Assembly: GCF_015767265.1 (NCBI RefSeq)
Contig: NZ_JADPIB010000006.1
Coordinates: 156,037-220,036 of the forward strand
Reading direction: 5' to 3'
DNA length: 64,000 bases
DNA from: Aureivirga marina
Lineage (GTDB): Bacteria > Bacteroidota > Bacteroidia > Flavobacteriales > Flavobacteriaceae
A program made the translations under genes and the position numbers. Positions within the stretch are counted from its first letter, which is position 1. Each line of letters opens with the position of its first letter. Positions 33,795 to 43,019 of this stretch are shown here, piece by piece. Under the pieces are notes generated by a model. The model ran no database searches. It had not been told where the DNA came from and was given only the letters and a program-made list of their open reading frames with translations.

Positions 33795-34613
33795 ATGGAA
33801 AATAGTAGTACATGCGAATTGGTAAACACCTATGAAATTTTAGAACATATCATGGGAATTGATGGTTTGCATCCTCACTCATTAAAAACGGTAAACAACA
33901 TTTTAAACTTAATCGCTAAACATACTGAAAATCAGAAAGGTGTAATTTTAGATATTGGTTGTGGAAGTGGAAAAGGAACTTATAATTTATCAAAAAAAAT
34001 CTCAAAAGGAATTGATATTATTGGAATTGATATCAATAAAATTGCAATTCAAAAAGCGAAATCTTATTATGAAGATATTCCAAATCTTTCTTTTTATCAT
34101 GGAACAATGGAAGATTTTAGATTGCAATATCCGACTTTAAAAATTATTGGAATTTTTTCTATTTCTGTAAGTATGTTTTTACCAGATATTGAGTTTTTTT
34201 ATAAAAATTCAGAGAAAATTTTATCTCCTGGTGGAATTTTTATCGACGCTCCTTTTGTTTTTAAACATTTATCTTTTTCGGAGAAATTTAAATTAAAAAC
34301 CTACGCTATTTGTGGTTGTAACATGAAAATGTATACAACAAAATATTTGAAACAAAAGCTTTGTAAATCAAATTTTAAAATTGTAAAATCAGAATCGAAA
34401 GAATTTGAATTGATGAATTTAAAAATACTTTTCAAAGATTATGCCCCCTCCTATTTGTTTTCAAATTTCACAAAAAACATTCTAAATTCCCCCGAAGTAT
34501 TGCAAGTTAAATCTTCTTCTTATCTATTTAGAAGAACCATTCAAATGTTCACCCATTTTATTTTAAATAGAAATAAATATGGCGCAGGAATTTTAGTTGG
34601 AATCAAGAAATAA
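33795..34613 (+). CDS. Class I SAM-dependent methyltransferase
   Basis: 272 residues from ATG 33795; a TTG two codons upstream is less likely. Motif I is ILDIGCGSGKGTYNLS near residues 55-70, followed by IIGIDINKIAIQKAK (motif II acidic residue) and a motif-IV-like stretch IIGIFSISVSMFLPD. The later part has several lysines and cysteines (CGCNMKMYT). The substrate is unknown; the arrangement fits small-molecule methyltransferases of the Methyltransf_25/11 type. The gene is monocistronic, with a bidirectional terminator shared with the DUF58 gene. Confidence 0.82.
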   Translation: MENSSTCELVNTYEILEHIMGIDGLHPHSLKTVNNILNLIAKHTENQKGVILDIGCGSGKGTYNLSKKISKGIDIIGIDINKIAIQKAKSYYEDIPNLSFYHGTMEDFRLQYPTLKIIGIFSISVSMFLPDIEFFYKNSEKILSPGGIFIDAPFVFKHLSFSEKFKLKTYAICGCNMKMYTTKYLKQKLCKSNFKIVKSESKEFELMNLKILFKDYAPSYLFSNFTKNILNSPEVLQVKSSSYLFRRTIQMFTHFILNRNKYGAGILVGIKK

Positions 34614-34617
34614 CATA

Positions 34618-34649
34618 AAAAAAAGACTAGTTAATTCTAGTCTTTTTTT
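34618..34649. terminator. Bidirectional terminator between the methyltransferase gene and the DUF58 operon
   Basis: Stem AAAAAGACTAG/CTAGTCTTTTT with a TTAATT loop between convergent genes ending at 34613 and 34653. Confidence 0.9.
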
Positions 34650-34652
34650 CTT

Positions 34653-35984
34653 TTATATCATTCCTTTTGCTTTAAATTGTAAATATTTATTAATCACATT
34701 TACAGATAATTCAGAAGGCTCGGTCAACAAGGTATTTACACCTGCTTTTTCCAATTCTTTTACAATTAATCTTTTTTCAAAATCAAATTTTTCTGCAATC
34801 GATTTCTTATAAATCGATTTTAAATCTTCTGTTTTTTCAGATATTAATGAATTTAATTCTGAATTTTTGAAAAACACAACTAATAACAAATGCTTTTTTG
34901 CAATCGCAGAAATATATGGTAATTGACGTTTTAAATTCGCTTCATGTTCAAAATTTGTATATAAAATAATCAAACTTCTTTGCGTAATTTTTCTTCTAAT
35001 TGTACTGTAAAGTAATGCAAAATTCGATTCTGTAAAATCGGTAGAAATCTTGTATAAAGCTTCATTTATCAAATTTAAATGTGTCACTTTTTTACTTGCA
35101 GATAAAATAATATCAATTTCTTTTGAAAAAGTCAACAAACCTGCTTTATCTCCTTTTTTTATTGCAATATTTGAAAAAGCCAATGAAGAATTAATTGCAT
35201 AATCTAATAATTTCAATTGATCAAAAGGCATTTTCATTGCTCTTCCAGTATCAATTATCGAATAAATCGGTTGTGATTTTTCATCTTGATATTGGTTCAC
35301 CATTATTTGTGCTCGTTTCGCAGTTGCTTTCCAATTAATTGTTCGAATATCATCTCCTTTTGTGTATTCCTTAATTTTTTCAAATTCCATCGTATGACCG
35401 ATTTTACGAATTTTCTTAATTCCTAATTTGTTCAAACCATTGCTTATCGCTAAGAAAGCATATTTTTGCATTTGAATATATGACGGATACACACTAACTT
35501 TTTCAGAAAGTTCAAATGTTATTTTCCTTGAAAAAATCTTCAAAAAACTAGAAATATACAACAATAAATTTCCAAAATCATATTCACCTCTTTCCGTTGG
35601 TTTTAATTTATACTCAAAACTAAAAGATTGGTATTTATCCAATTGAAAAGAATAATCAAAATCTCTTTTTTGAAATTGAAAAGGAATTTCATCGATTACT
35701 TTTACATGAATTGGAATATTAAATTCATTATTTATTTGAATTGTAATCGGATTTTCATCAGAGTTTGATAATTTCTGACTTACATTTCTAAAAGCCTCTA
35801 ATTTCTGTTTTTTATTGTATAATAAAAAGATGTCTAAAAACATAAAAACCATTAGAAAAAGAACAGAAACCCAAGCTAATTGATATAAAAATTCTATCCA
35901 ATAACTTAAAATAAAAAGAGTGGAAATAATTGCGATATAAATGAAAAATCGTTGGTGAATATATAAACTTTTAAAAAACTTCAT
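34653..35984 (-). CDS. DUF58 domain protein (MoxR-associated)
   Basis: 443 residues. There are two N-terminal membrane spans (about 15-55), a beta-rich middle, then the DUF58 core: GDDIRTINWKATAKRAQIMV, YQDEKSQPIYSIIDTGRAM and AGLLTFSKEIDI. The C-terminus ends ELSVNVINKYLQFKAKG. It belongs to the MoxR/DUF58/DUF4129 clusters, in which the AAA ATPase MoxR is thought to act on vWA/DUF58 partners in metallo-enzyme or envelope assembly. It starts directly after the MoxR stop and is the last gene of the operon. Confidence 0.9.
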   Translation of the reverse strand: MKFFKSLYIHQRFFIYIAIISTLFILSYWIEFLYQLAWVSVLFLMVFMFLDIFLLYNKKQKLEAFRNVSQKLSNSDENPITIQINNEFNIPIHVKVIDEIPFQFQKRDFDYSFQLDKYQSFSFEYKLKPTERGEYDFGNLLLYISSFLKIFSRKITFELSEKVSVYPSYIQMQKYAFLAISNGLNKLGIKKIRKIGHTMEFEKIKEYTKGDDIRTINWKATAKRAQIMVNQYQDEKSQPIYSIIDTGRAMKMPFDQLKLLDYAINSSLAFSNIAIKKGDKAGLLTFSKEIDIILSASKKVTHLNLINEALYKISTDFTESNFALLYSTIRRKITQRSLIILYTNFEHEANLKRQLPYISAIAKKHLLLVVFFKNSELNSLISEKTEDLKSIYKKSIAEKFDFEKRLIVKELEKAGVNTLLTEPSELSVNVINKYLQFKAKGMI

Positions 35985-36971
35985 CTACCTTGGAACTTCC
36001 ACTGATTGTACAATAATTTCAATCACTTTATCTGTTGTTAACCCCTCCATTTCTTTTTCTGGAGTCAACATAATTCGGTGTCTTAAAATCGGAAAAACTA
36101 CTTTTTTAATATCTTCAGGAATTACAAAATCTCTTCCTTTCATTGCTGCATATGCTTTAGAAGCTTGCAAAATTGCAATACTTGCTCTTGGAGAACCTCC
36201 TAAACTTAAAAATGAATGATTTCTTGTTTTAGAAATAATTTCTGCTATATAAGTAAACAATTTTTCTTCCACTAAAATATCATTTACTTTCGATTTTGCT
36301 TCTTCTAATTCTTTTTCCGTTAAAATACTTTCAATTAAAGCTTCCTGTTTTTGTCCTTTTCGTTCATTATGCAATTGCAAAATTTTAATTTCATCTTCTG
36401 TATTAGGATAATCTACAAGAATTTTAAATAAAAATCGATCTAATTGCGCTTCAGGTAAAGCGTATGTTCCTTCTTGTTCAATTGGATTTTGAGTTGCAAG
36501 AACCATAAATGGATTTGGCATTTTATACGTAATTCCATCTACTGTAATTTGCTTTTCTTCCATAACTTCAAACAAAGCAGATTGTGTTTTTGCAGGTGCT
36601 CGATTGATTTCATCAATTAAAACTAAATTGGAAAAAATTGGCCCATTTTTAAATTCAAATTCAGCAGAACTCATATTTAAAACAGAAGTTCCAATAACAT
36701 CACTTGGCATTAAATCAGGTGTAAATTGAATTCTATTAAATGCTGTAGCAACTGTTTTTGCAAGCATTTTTGCAGTTACGGTTTTTGCAACTCCAGGAAC
36801 ACCTTCAATCAATACATGTCCATCAGCTAGTAAAGAAACAATCAGAAACTCTAAAAATTCTTCTTGTCCAACTAACACTTTTCCTATTTGTGTTTTTATT
36901 TTATCTACAGCATTTTTTAATGCTTCTAAATCTATTCTATTTTCAAAAAATATTTCGTTATTTTCTTCCAT
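35985..36971 (-). CDS. MoxR family AAA+ ATPase
   Basis: 328 residues. Walker A is GVPGVAKTVTAK, Walker B LVLIDEINRAPAKTQSALFE, the sensor 1 region is MVLATQNPIEQEGTYALPEA, and the C-terminal lid contains LSLGGSPRASIAILQASKAY. MoxR ATPases act as chaperones that load metal cofactors or assemble complexes together with vWA proteins; the client here is unknown. It overlaps the DUF4350 gene by 14 bp and abuts the DUF58 gene, so translation is probably coupled across all three. Confidence 0.94.
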   Translation of the reverse strand: MEENNEIFFENRIDLEALKNAVDKIKTQIGKVLVGQEEFLEFLIVSLLADGHVLIEGVPGVAKTVTAKMLAKTVATAFNRIQFTPDLMPSDVIGTSVLNMSSAEFEFKNGPIFSNLVLIDEINRAPAKTQSALFEVMEEKQITVDGITYKMPNPFMVLATQNPIEQEGTYALPEAQLDRFLFKILVDYPNTEDEIKILQLHNERKGQKQEALIESILTEKELEEAKSKVNDILVEEKLFTYIAEIISKTRNHSFLSLGGSPRASIAILQASKAYAAMKGRDFVIPEDIKKVVFPILRHRIMLTPEKEMEGLTTDKVIEIIVQSVEVPR

Positions 36972-38166
36972 TTTTATTTTTTATTTGAAATTTTTCCAAG
37001 AATTTATTCAACTTTATCAATTGATTTTCTTGAATAGTTTTTTCATTGTATATATTTTCTAAATACGTAAAAAATTGTTTTACTTCTTCGTAATCTGAAC
37101 CACTTTTCTCTGTGAAATTCTTTATAAATTCTTCATTTATATTACTTGTATCCAAGTGATAATGAATTCTAATTTGTTCTAAAAAGTATATAATTTTCTG
37201 ATCAGAAATACTTTTATGTGATTTGTTATTAAAATACATTCCAGCAATTGTTTGCACAAAAGCTAATGTATTATTTTTTAAAGGTTCTATAATTGGAACC
37301 ACTCTTTGCTCTCTTTTTCCTTTAAAAATGATAAAAAATAAGACACCAATTAATGCAATATAATATCCCCATTTTAAACTTTTATTTAGCAATACATGTT
37401 GCATTAAAGAACGATTTGTTGGTTTTCCTGTTTTAAAATATTCATCCCAATAGATCCTTTCCGGGTTTCCTAAATAAGATAAAACTGAAGCAGAATATTC
37501 ACTATTTTCATCTTTCAAAAGATAGTAATTTGTAAAGGCTTCTGGAAAAGTATGAAGGTATAAATTTCCTTTACCATAAGGATGTTTAATAAAGTTTATT
37601 CCTTCAGATTCACGTTCATTTTCAGCGTTTAATAAACCTGATTTTCCTAATGCAATTGAATTTGTGGTATCAATTTTAGAAAAATAATTTTTACTAAATT
37701 CTCTGTCAAAAGAATATTCTTTTTGTGTTAAATTTGGATTGATTACTGTAAAGAAAGGAATTAAATCAAATCCAGATGTTTCAAATTCTTTCGTAATTAA
37801 ATTTAAAGTATCAATTCGAACAGCAGAAGTTGAAATAAAAACATCATTTCCTTTTTCAATAAATTCTAATAAATCGTAAAATTCTGCTTCATCAAAATTC
37901 AATTGATGATCAATATAAATTAAAGTTCCATTTTCTGGGTTTTCTTTTAAAAACTCATATGTTGGTTTATGTATTTCTGAAATATTCGTTTCAGGAAAGA
38001 GTTCTTTTAAACTATTCTTTAAAACATAAGTTCCATAAGGTGATTTATGTGTTCCATAATAAGTTGGAAGCCAATTAATTTCTTTTGGTTTTAGCATTTG
38101 AAAAAAAACTCCAATGAACATAAAACTCAAAATAATTCCTATATATATTTTAGTTTTTTTATCCAT
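36958..38166 (-). CDS. DUF4350 domain-containing membrane protein
   Basis: 402 residues. There is an N-terminal membrane anchor (about 6-22), then the DUF4350 signature THKSPYGTYVLKNSLKELF and IDHQLNFDEAEFYDLLEFIE leading into an ISTSA strand. A second span at about 260-282 is followed by a cytoplasmic helical region. The domain resembles ThuA/GATase-like folds and is always found with MoxR and DUF4129 genes. It overlaps both neighbours (8 bp with DUF4129, 14 bp with MoxR), marking a tightly coupled operon. Confidence 0.85.
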   Translation of the reverse strand: MDKKTKIYIGIILSFMFIGVFFQMLKPKEINWLPTYYGTHKSPYGTYVLKNSLKELFPETNISEIHKPTYEFLKENPENGTLIYIDHQLNFDEAEFYDLLEFIEKGNDVFISTSAVRIDTLNLITKEFETSGFDLIPFFTVINPNLTQKEYSFDREFSKNYFSKIDTTNSIALGKSGLLNAENERESEGINFIKHPYGKGNLYLHTFPEAFTNYYLLKDENSEYSASVLSYLGNPERIYWDEYFKTGKPTNRSLMQHVLLNKSLKWGYYIALIGVLFFIIFKGKREQRVVPIIEPLKNNTLAFVQTIAGMYFNNKSHKSISDQKIIYFLEQIRIHYHLDTSNINEEFIKNFTEKSGSDYEEVKQFFTYLENIYNEKTIQENQLIKLNKFLEKFQIKNKNGRK

Positions 38167-38908
38167 TATAATTCAGAGTTTTAGTTACTTTTTCAAAATT
38201 CACTAACAATTTATTATATTCTATTTCTGTAATATTAAAATTTCCATACCAGATATAATCATATAAATCTGTGACTTTTCTAAAATATTGTTTAATTTCT
38301 TCTTTTTCAATTTCTTCGAAATAATCTTCATTTGTTTTTTGCTGTGCCCAACGCAATATTTCAGCATCTTGTAGTTGTTTTAGAAGAAATAAATATTGAT
38401 ATCGAATTGCTAAACGGAAATTTTGATTTAAAACTGCTTTTTCAATTAGAGAAGGTAAATCTGCTTCATTAATTATTTTTTCATCATCTGAAAAAGTGAT
38501 GTTTTTTTTATTTTTTGATTTAAATGATAAAGAGATATATCCTTTTTTATTTAAGAATTTTAAAAGCAAATACAATACTATAGCTCCAAATAAATATGGA
38601 AGATAAGTAAAGAAAAGCCCTATAAAACCTAGAATTATTCCAGCAGTTTCATTTTCAAAAATACGGTGTAAAAAATTCTCAACAGTTATAGTTAACCAGT
38701 TTATTATTCTTTCGTATAAAGAAGTATCTTTTTCATTTATTTCATAATTAAAATCTTTTTTTTCTTTATAACCTTGAAGTTTATTAGCATCAAAATGTTT
38801 GCGTTCAACAGTTGATTTTCTATCTTCTTGTATTTCATCTTCTGTTGTTTGTGCAAATACAATAGTACTTACACAAAAACAGAATAAAACAAATATTTTT
38901 CTAAACAT
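38159..38908 (-). CDS. DUF4129 domain-containing membrane protein
   Basis: 249 residues with a signal peptide (MFRKIFVLFCFCVSTIVFAQ) and a membrane span at about 90-118. The DUF4129 core LAIRYQYLFLLKQLQDAEIL and TNEDYFEEIEKEEIKQYFRK follows on the cytoplasmic side. DUF4129 occurs next to MoxR and DUF58 genes and, in other lineages, fused to transglutaminase domains. It lies 4 bp downstream of the 281-residue membrane gene and overlaps the DUF4350 gene. Confidence 0.85.
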   Translation of the reverse strand: MFRKIFVLFCFCVSTIVFAQTTEDEIQEDRKSTVERKHFDANKLQGYKEKKDFNYEINEKDTSLYERIINWLTITVENFLHRIFENETAGIILGFIGLFFTYLPYLFGAIVLYLLLKFLNKKGYISLSFKSKNKKNITFSDDEKIINEADLPSLIEKAVLNQNFRLAIRYQYLFLLKQLQDAEILRWAQQKTNEDYFEEIEKEEIKQYFRKVTDLYDYIWYGNFNITEIEYNKLLVNFEKVTKTLNYNG

Positions 38909-38912
38909 TTAA

Positions 38913-39758
38913 TTAGCTTCCTATATTATCGATTTGATTAGAAATCCCAGTTTTATATTTAATCTCATGTAAATCAAAATACACCATTGCAAAAGCGAAA
39001 GTTGCTAAAACATTAATAAATGTACTTCCTAAAATTGAAATCATATTTAGAGTTACATAAATTGGATCTGAAAAAATAGAATATGCATCAATTCCATTTC
39101 CAAAATCTCTAAGCATAGTTCCCATACTGATAAATTGATATAATATTGTTGGAATATTGAAAACAGAACTAATAATTAAAAATAATACAGTAATAACAAT
39201 CAAAACTCCAAAAGTTACCCACCAATGATCTTTAATTAATTTAAAACTATCTGAAATTGCTTCTGATGCAGTTTTATCTTCTAAAATCATAATTTGATAG
39301 CAAGTTGAGAACGTAATTGCAAAATAAATTGCAGGTAAGAGAAAGAAAAATGCACTAACAAAAATTATTAAATAAATTAAGAATCCTAAACCTAATAAAG
39401 ACCAAATTCTTTTATAAACATTTGTCTTTACATATTCATAAGTTACATTTCCTTCGTTTTCGTTATAAGCTTTTAAATAAAATAGAACCACTCCAAAAGA
39501 AACAGCATATAAAATAATGTTTGTTACTCCAGAAATTATAGTTCCTCCAAACATTGCAAAAATATTTGTCAATTTTGTAGGATCTGAAAAATTTAATAGA
39601 GTAAAAGCATTTCCAGCCAAAACTATTAAAATATAAATCCAAGTTATTTTAATAAATATTGGAAAAAAGTTTTTCGATTCTTCTTTGATTAATTTAAAGG
39701 AATCTGAGATTAGTTCCCCTAAATCTCTTTCTTTGTACAATGTAATTAAGTTTTTCAT
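38913..39758 (-). CDS. Multi-pass membrane protein of the MoxR/SpoIIM operon
   Basis: 281 residues with about six membrane spans (for example IYILIVLAGNAFTLLNF, IILYAVSFGVVLFYL, SLLGLGFLIYLIIFVSAFFF). I do not recognise a named family. Its N-terminus overlaps the end of the SpoIIM-like gene by 4 bp and its stop is 4 bp before the DUF4129 gene, so it is an integral member of the operon. It is probably an inner-membrane component of the complex that MoxR acts on. Confidence 0.75.
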   Translation of the reverse strand: MKNLITLYKERDLGELISDSFKLIKEESKNFFPIFIKITWIYILIVLAGNAFTLLNFSDPTKLTNIFAMFGGTIISGVTNIILYAVSFGVVLFYLKAYNENEGNVTYEYVKTNVYKRIWSLLGLGFLIYLIIFVSAFFFLLPAIYFAITFSTCYQIMILEDKTASEAISDSFKLIKDHWWVTFGVLIVITVLFLIISSVFNIPTILYQFISMGTMLRDFGNGIDAYSIFSDPIYVTLNMISILGSTFINVLATFAFAMVYFDLHEIKYKTGISNQIDNIGS

Positions 39759-40723
39759 TTTTCAAGTTTTTTTAGTTTGTTCGTTAATTTTATCGGATAA
39801 TATACATAATAAAAAAGAATCACAAATAGCGATGTTCCGATAATCAAAACCGCTAACCAATCAGGCATTTCTGTATGTCTAGTTACAAATCCTTCTAAAA
39901 ATCCAGCTACAATAAATAATGGAACTGTACTCAACATAATTGTCAATCCATCTTTTGCTCCTTTTTTAAAAGAATCTAATCTAGAAAGTGTTTTTGGAAA
40001 TAATAAACTATTTCCTAAAACCATTCCTCCACAACCAGCAATTATAATTACAGAAATTTCAATAGTTCCATGAATCCAAATAGTTCTGAATGATTCCCAG
40101 AAAAGTCCTTTTTCTATGAAAAAATAAAGAAATGAGCCAAGCATAATTCCATTTTGCATCATTACGTATAATGTTCCTACAGAAAATAATATTCCAAAAG
40201 CAAATGCCATAAATGCAACTCGAATATTATTAATTGTAATTCCAAGAAACATATCGACTTCATTTGTTTGCTTATACACAGCCATTGGATCACCATTATT
40301 AATATTTTCCAGCGTCATATTTACATAACCATCACTTAAAATAATTCTAACAAAATCAATATCTGTATAAACAGAAAAAGCTCCAACGATTGTAAAAAAA
40401 GCAAAAACTAAAAAAGCAATTAAAAGTTGTTTTTGGTAATTGTAAAATAATAATGGAAAATCTGTTTTATAGAATTCCAATAATCTTTTCTTTGATTCTC
40501 TTTGAGTTTTATATATTTTTCTATGTGCTTCAGCAGCAATTGAATTTAAATAAACTACTATATTACTATCAGGGTAAAATGTTCTAGCAAAACTCAAATC
40601 ATCTGTAATTTCTATATATAAGTCCGAAAGTTCATTTGGTTCTATTTCTTTTTTATGTCGAATTACATCTTCAAAAAGTTGCCATTTTTCTTTATTTTTT
40701 TTTATAAAATTGGCTTCACGCAT
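39755..40723 (-). CDS. Stage II sporulation protein M (SpoIIM)-like membrane protein
   Basis: 322 residues. The N-terminal part is cytoplasmic and helical (NFIKKNKEKWQLFEDVIRHK, LYIEITDDLSFARTFYPDSN). Five or so spans of the SpoIIM/DUF95 type follow, with IWIHGTIEISVIIIAGCGGM in the characteristic H-x-x-x-E span and MVLGNSLLFP. SpoIIM relatives outside sporulators are common next to RDD and MoxR genes. It is the first gene of the six-gene operon, with its promoter embedded in a palindrome shared with the divergent RDD gene. Confidence 0.88.
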   Translation of the reverse strand: MREANFIKKNKEKWQLFEDVIRHKKEIEPNELSDLYIEITDDLSFARTFYPDSNIVVYLNSIAAEAHRKIYKTQRESKKRLLEFYKTDFPLLFYNYQKQLLIAFLVFAFFTIVGAFSVYTDIDFVRIILSDGYVNMTLENINNGDPMAVYKQTNEVDMFLGITINNIRVAFMAFAFGILFSVGTLYVMMQNGIMLGSFLYFFIEKGLFWESFRTIWIHGTIEISVIIIAGCGGMVLGNSLLFPKTLSRLDSFKKGAKDGLTIMLSTVPLFIVAGFLEGFVTRHTEMPDWLAVLIIGTSLFVILFYYVYYPIKLTNKLKKLEK

Positions 40724-40738
40724 TTTTTATTATTTTTG
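40710..40738 (+). promoter_or_regulatory. Promoter of the RDD gene
   Basis: -33 TTG at 40710-40712 and -7 TATTTTTG at 40731-40738, spacer 18 bp, which fits the Bacteroidota consensus. The transcription start is expected near 40742, 15 bp before ATG 40757. The -33 lies inside the start of the divergent SpoIIM gene. Confidence 0.75.
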
Positions 40739-40739
40739 C

Positions 40740-40772
40740 CAAAAATAAATAAAATTATGGAAAAATTTCAAA
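40740..40772 (-). promoter_or_regulatory. Promoter of the SpoIIM/MoxR operon
   Basis: On the minus strand, -33 TTTG (40769-40772) and -7 TATTTTTG (40740-40747), spacer 21 bp. The two divergent -7 boxes are separated by a single base, forming the 17-bp palindrome TATTTTTGCCAAAAATA. Confidence 0.75.
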
Positions 40773-41467
40773 TTCAAACTGCACAAAACATTACTATTTC
40801 ACAAAATATATCTCCAATTACTAAAAGAATTTGGGCATTTTTAATTGATATCGATATAATGGGTATGTATGCTTTTATCATGCTTATGATTGCAAAGAAA
40901 TTATTAGGATATGATTTAACTCCTACAATTATTTCTTTAATAATGCTTCCTGTGTTTTTTTATAGTTTGCTTTTTGAAGTTTTAAATAATGGAAAAAGTC
41001 CTGGAAAATATTTTATGAAAATTCGTGTTGTTCAAATAAATGGCGAAAAACCAACTGTTATTAATTTATTAGTTCGTTGGGTTTTAAGAATTTTTGATAT
41101 TTTACTTACTACAGGATCTGTTGCTTCACTTTCTATTTTACTAACAAAAAAAGGACAGCGATTAGGTGATGTTGCTGCTGGAACAACAGTTGTTTTTGAA
41201 AAAGAATATATCAGTTTGGAAAACACAATTATTACAGAAGTAAAAGAAGATTATGCTCCAACTTATCCTCAAGTAACTTTACTTTCTGATAAAGATATTC
41301 AAACAATTAAAAACCTTTATCAAGAAGCTAAATCAAAAGGAAATCATGATATTATCATAAAACTTAATGATAAAATCATAAATATAACTGAAATAGAAAC
41401 AAATGAAAAACCTTATGATTTCATTAATACTGTAATTCAAGATTATAATTATTATACGCAGATGTAA
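40757..41467 (+). CDS. RDD family membrane protein
   Basis: 236 residues from ATG 40757, which follows the promoter and fits RDD length. The RDD hallmark is TKRIWAFLIDIDIMGMYAF (arginine and two aspartates in the first span). NNGKSPGKYFMKIRVVQING is the second signature, with VRWVLRIFDILL and GQRLGDVAAGTTVV. There are three or four spans and a soluble C-terminal tail. RDD proteins are associated with SpoIIM/MoxR clusters and sometimes with Na+/H+ or osmotic functions. It is divergent from the SpoIIM-like operon and shares its palindromic promoter region. Confidence 0.9.
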   Translation: MEKFQIQTAQNITISQNISPITKRIWAFLIDIDIMGMYAFIMLMIAKKLLGYDLTPTIISLIMLPVFFYSLLFEVLNNGKSPGKYFMKIRVVQINGEKPTVINLLVRWVLRIFDILLTTGSVASLSILLTKKGQRLGDVAAGTTVVFEKEYISLENTIITEVKEDYAPTYPQVTLLSDKDIQTIKNLYQEAKSKGNHDIIIKLNDKIINITEIETNEKPYDFINTVIQDYNYYTQM

Positions 41468-41557
41468 GTTTCTATTCTATTTAGCTTTAAGTTTCAAATT
41501 AACTGCAATCCATTCTTTATTTTTTAAGAATAAATCAATGCTTGCTAATATTTTAAT

Positions 41558-41565
41558 TACTTTTG
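41558..41565 (+). promoter_or_regulatory. -7 promoter box for the MBOAT gene
   Basis: TACTTTTG matches TAnnTTTG, 15 bp before ATG 41581. The nearest TTG upstream is too close to be a -33. Confidence 0.6.
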
Positions 41566-41580
41566 CGAAAAAAATAAAAA

Positions 41581-43014
41581 ATGTTATTCAACTCCCTAGA
41601 TTTTGCTATTTTTCTTCCAATAGTTTTTTTTATTTATTGGATCATTCTAAAAAATAATCTCAAATTACAAAATATCCTTTTACTAATTGCTAGTTATGTA
41701 TTTTATGGTTGGTGGGATTATCGTTTTTTAAGTTTAATTTTTATAAGTTCTTGTTTGGATTATATCCTAAGTATCGGAATATATAAATCGGAAAATATTT
41801 CAAAAAGAAAACTTTTACTAGGAATTAGCATAGCAGTAAACTTGGGATTACTTGGTTTCTTTAAATATTATAACTTTTTCCTAAATAGTTTTGTTGATAC
41901 TTTTTCATTTTTCGGAAAAACTATTCAAGGAAATTCTTTAAATATTATTTTACCTGTTGGAATTAGCTTTTATACTTTTCAAACATTGAGTTATACAATT
42001 GATGTCTATCGTAAAGATTTAAAACCTTCTAAAAATCCAATAGATTTTTTCACTTATGTAAGCTTTTTCCCGCAATTAGTTGCTGGACCAATTGAAAGAG
42101 CTACAAATTTATTACCGCAATTTTCTAAAAAAAGACAATTTAATTTAGAAAATGCAAAAAATGGTATCAATCAAATAATTTGGGGACTTTTTAAGAAAAT
42201 TGTAATTGCTGATAACTGTGCTCAATATGCAAATGACATCTTTAATAATTATGAATGCTATTCTAGTTTCACCTTATTTTTAGGTGGAATTTATTTCGCT
42301 TTTCAAATTTATGGTGATTTTTCTGGTTATTCTGATATTGCAATCGGAACTTCTAGATTATTCGGTTTTAAATTAATGACAAATTTCAAATATCCTTATT
42401 TTTCGAGAGATATTGCAGAGTTTTGGCGAAGATGGCACATCTCTCTTTCCACTTGGTTTCGTGATTATGTTTACATTCCTCTTGGCGGAAGCAAAGGAAA
42501 TAATTTAAATAAAATCAAAAATACTTTTATCATTTTCTTGATTAGTGGGTTTTGGCATGGAGCAAATTGGACATTTATCGTTTGGGGATTTCTAAATGCT
42601 CTCTATTTTCTACCTTTATCTTTGTCAAATTCAAATCGAAAAAACTTAAACACAATTGCTTCAAATAGTTTTTTACCAAAAGGAAAAGAGCTTTTTGGAA
42701 TTTTAGTAACATTTACCTTAACTGTTTTCGGATGGATATTTTTTAGAGCTGAAAATGTTTCACATGCTTTTTCTTATATCCGAAAAATTGCACAATTTCA
42801 ATTTTCTATAGAAAAATTATCAATTGAAAGATTCGCCTTTGAAAGTTTACCTTTAATTCTTGTTCTTGTTGTAATTGAGTGGTTTGCTAGACATAAAGAA
42901 TTTCCTCTTTTAGATATGAAATTTCCAAGATTGAAAATTGCTTTTATTTTAATCTTAATTCTTTCTTTTGGAAGTTTTTCTGAAATCCAAGATTTTATTT
43001 ATTTCAAATTTTAA
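41581..43014 (+). CDS. MBOAT family membrane-bound O-acyltransferase
   Basis: 477 residues with about ten membrane spans. The catalytic histidine is H326 in SGFWHGANWTF, and the second motif is RRWHISLSTWFRDYVYIPLG. VGISFYTFQTLSYTIDVYR is another AlgI/DltB-type signature. These proteins move acyl groups (usually acetyl) across the membrane to polysaccharides, peptidoglycan or teichoic acid. It is directly upstream (5-bp gap) of an SGNH-like protein, the classic partner that finishes the transfer. The acceptor polymer cannot be identified here. Confidence 0.93.
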   Translation: MLFNSLDFAIFLPIVFFIYWIILKNNLKLQNILLLIASYVFYGWWDYRFLSLIFISSCLDYILSIGIYKSENISKRKLLLGISIAVNLGLLGFFKYYNFFLNSFVDTFSFFGKTIQGNSLNIILPVGISFYTFQTLSYTIDVYRKDLKPSKNPIDFFTYVSFFPQLVAGPIERATNLLPQFSKKRQFNLENAKNGINQIIWGLFKKIVIADNCAQYANDIFNNYECYSSFTLFLGGIYFAFQIYGDFSGYSDIAIGTSRLFGFKLMTNFKYPYFSRDIAEFWRRWHISLSTWFRDYVYIPLGGSKGNNLNKIKNTFIIFLISGFWHGANWTFIVWGFLNALYFLPLSLSNSNRKNLNTIASNSFLPKGKELFGILVTFTLTVFGWIFFRAENVSHAFSYIRKIAQFQFSIEKLSIERFAFESLPLILVLVVIEWFARHKEFPLLDMKFPRLKIAFILILILSFGSFSEIQDFIYFKF

Positions 43015-43019
43015 TTGCC

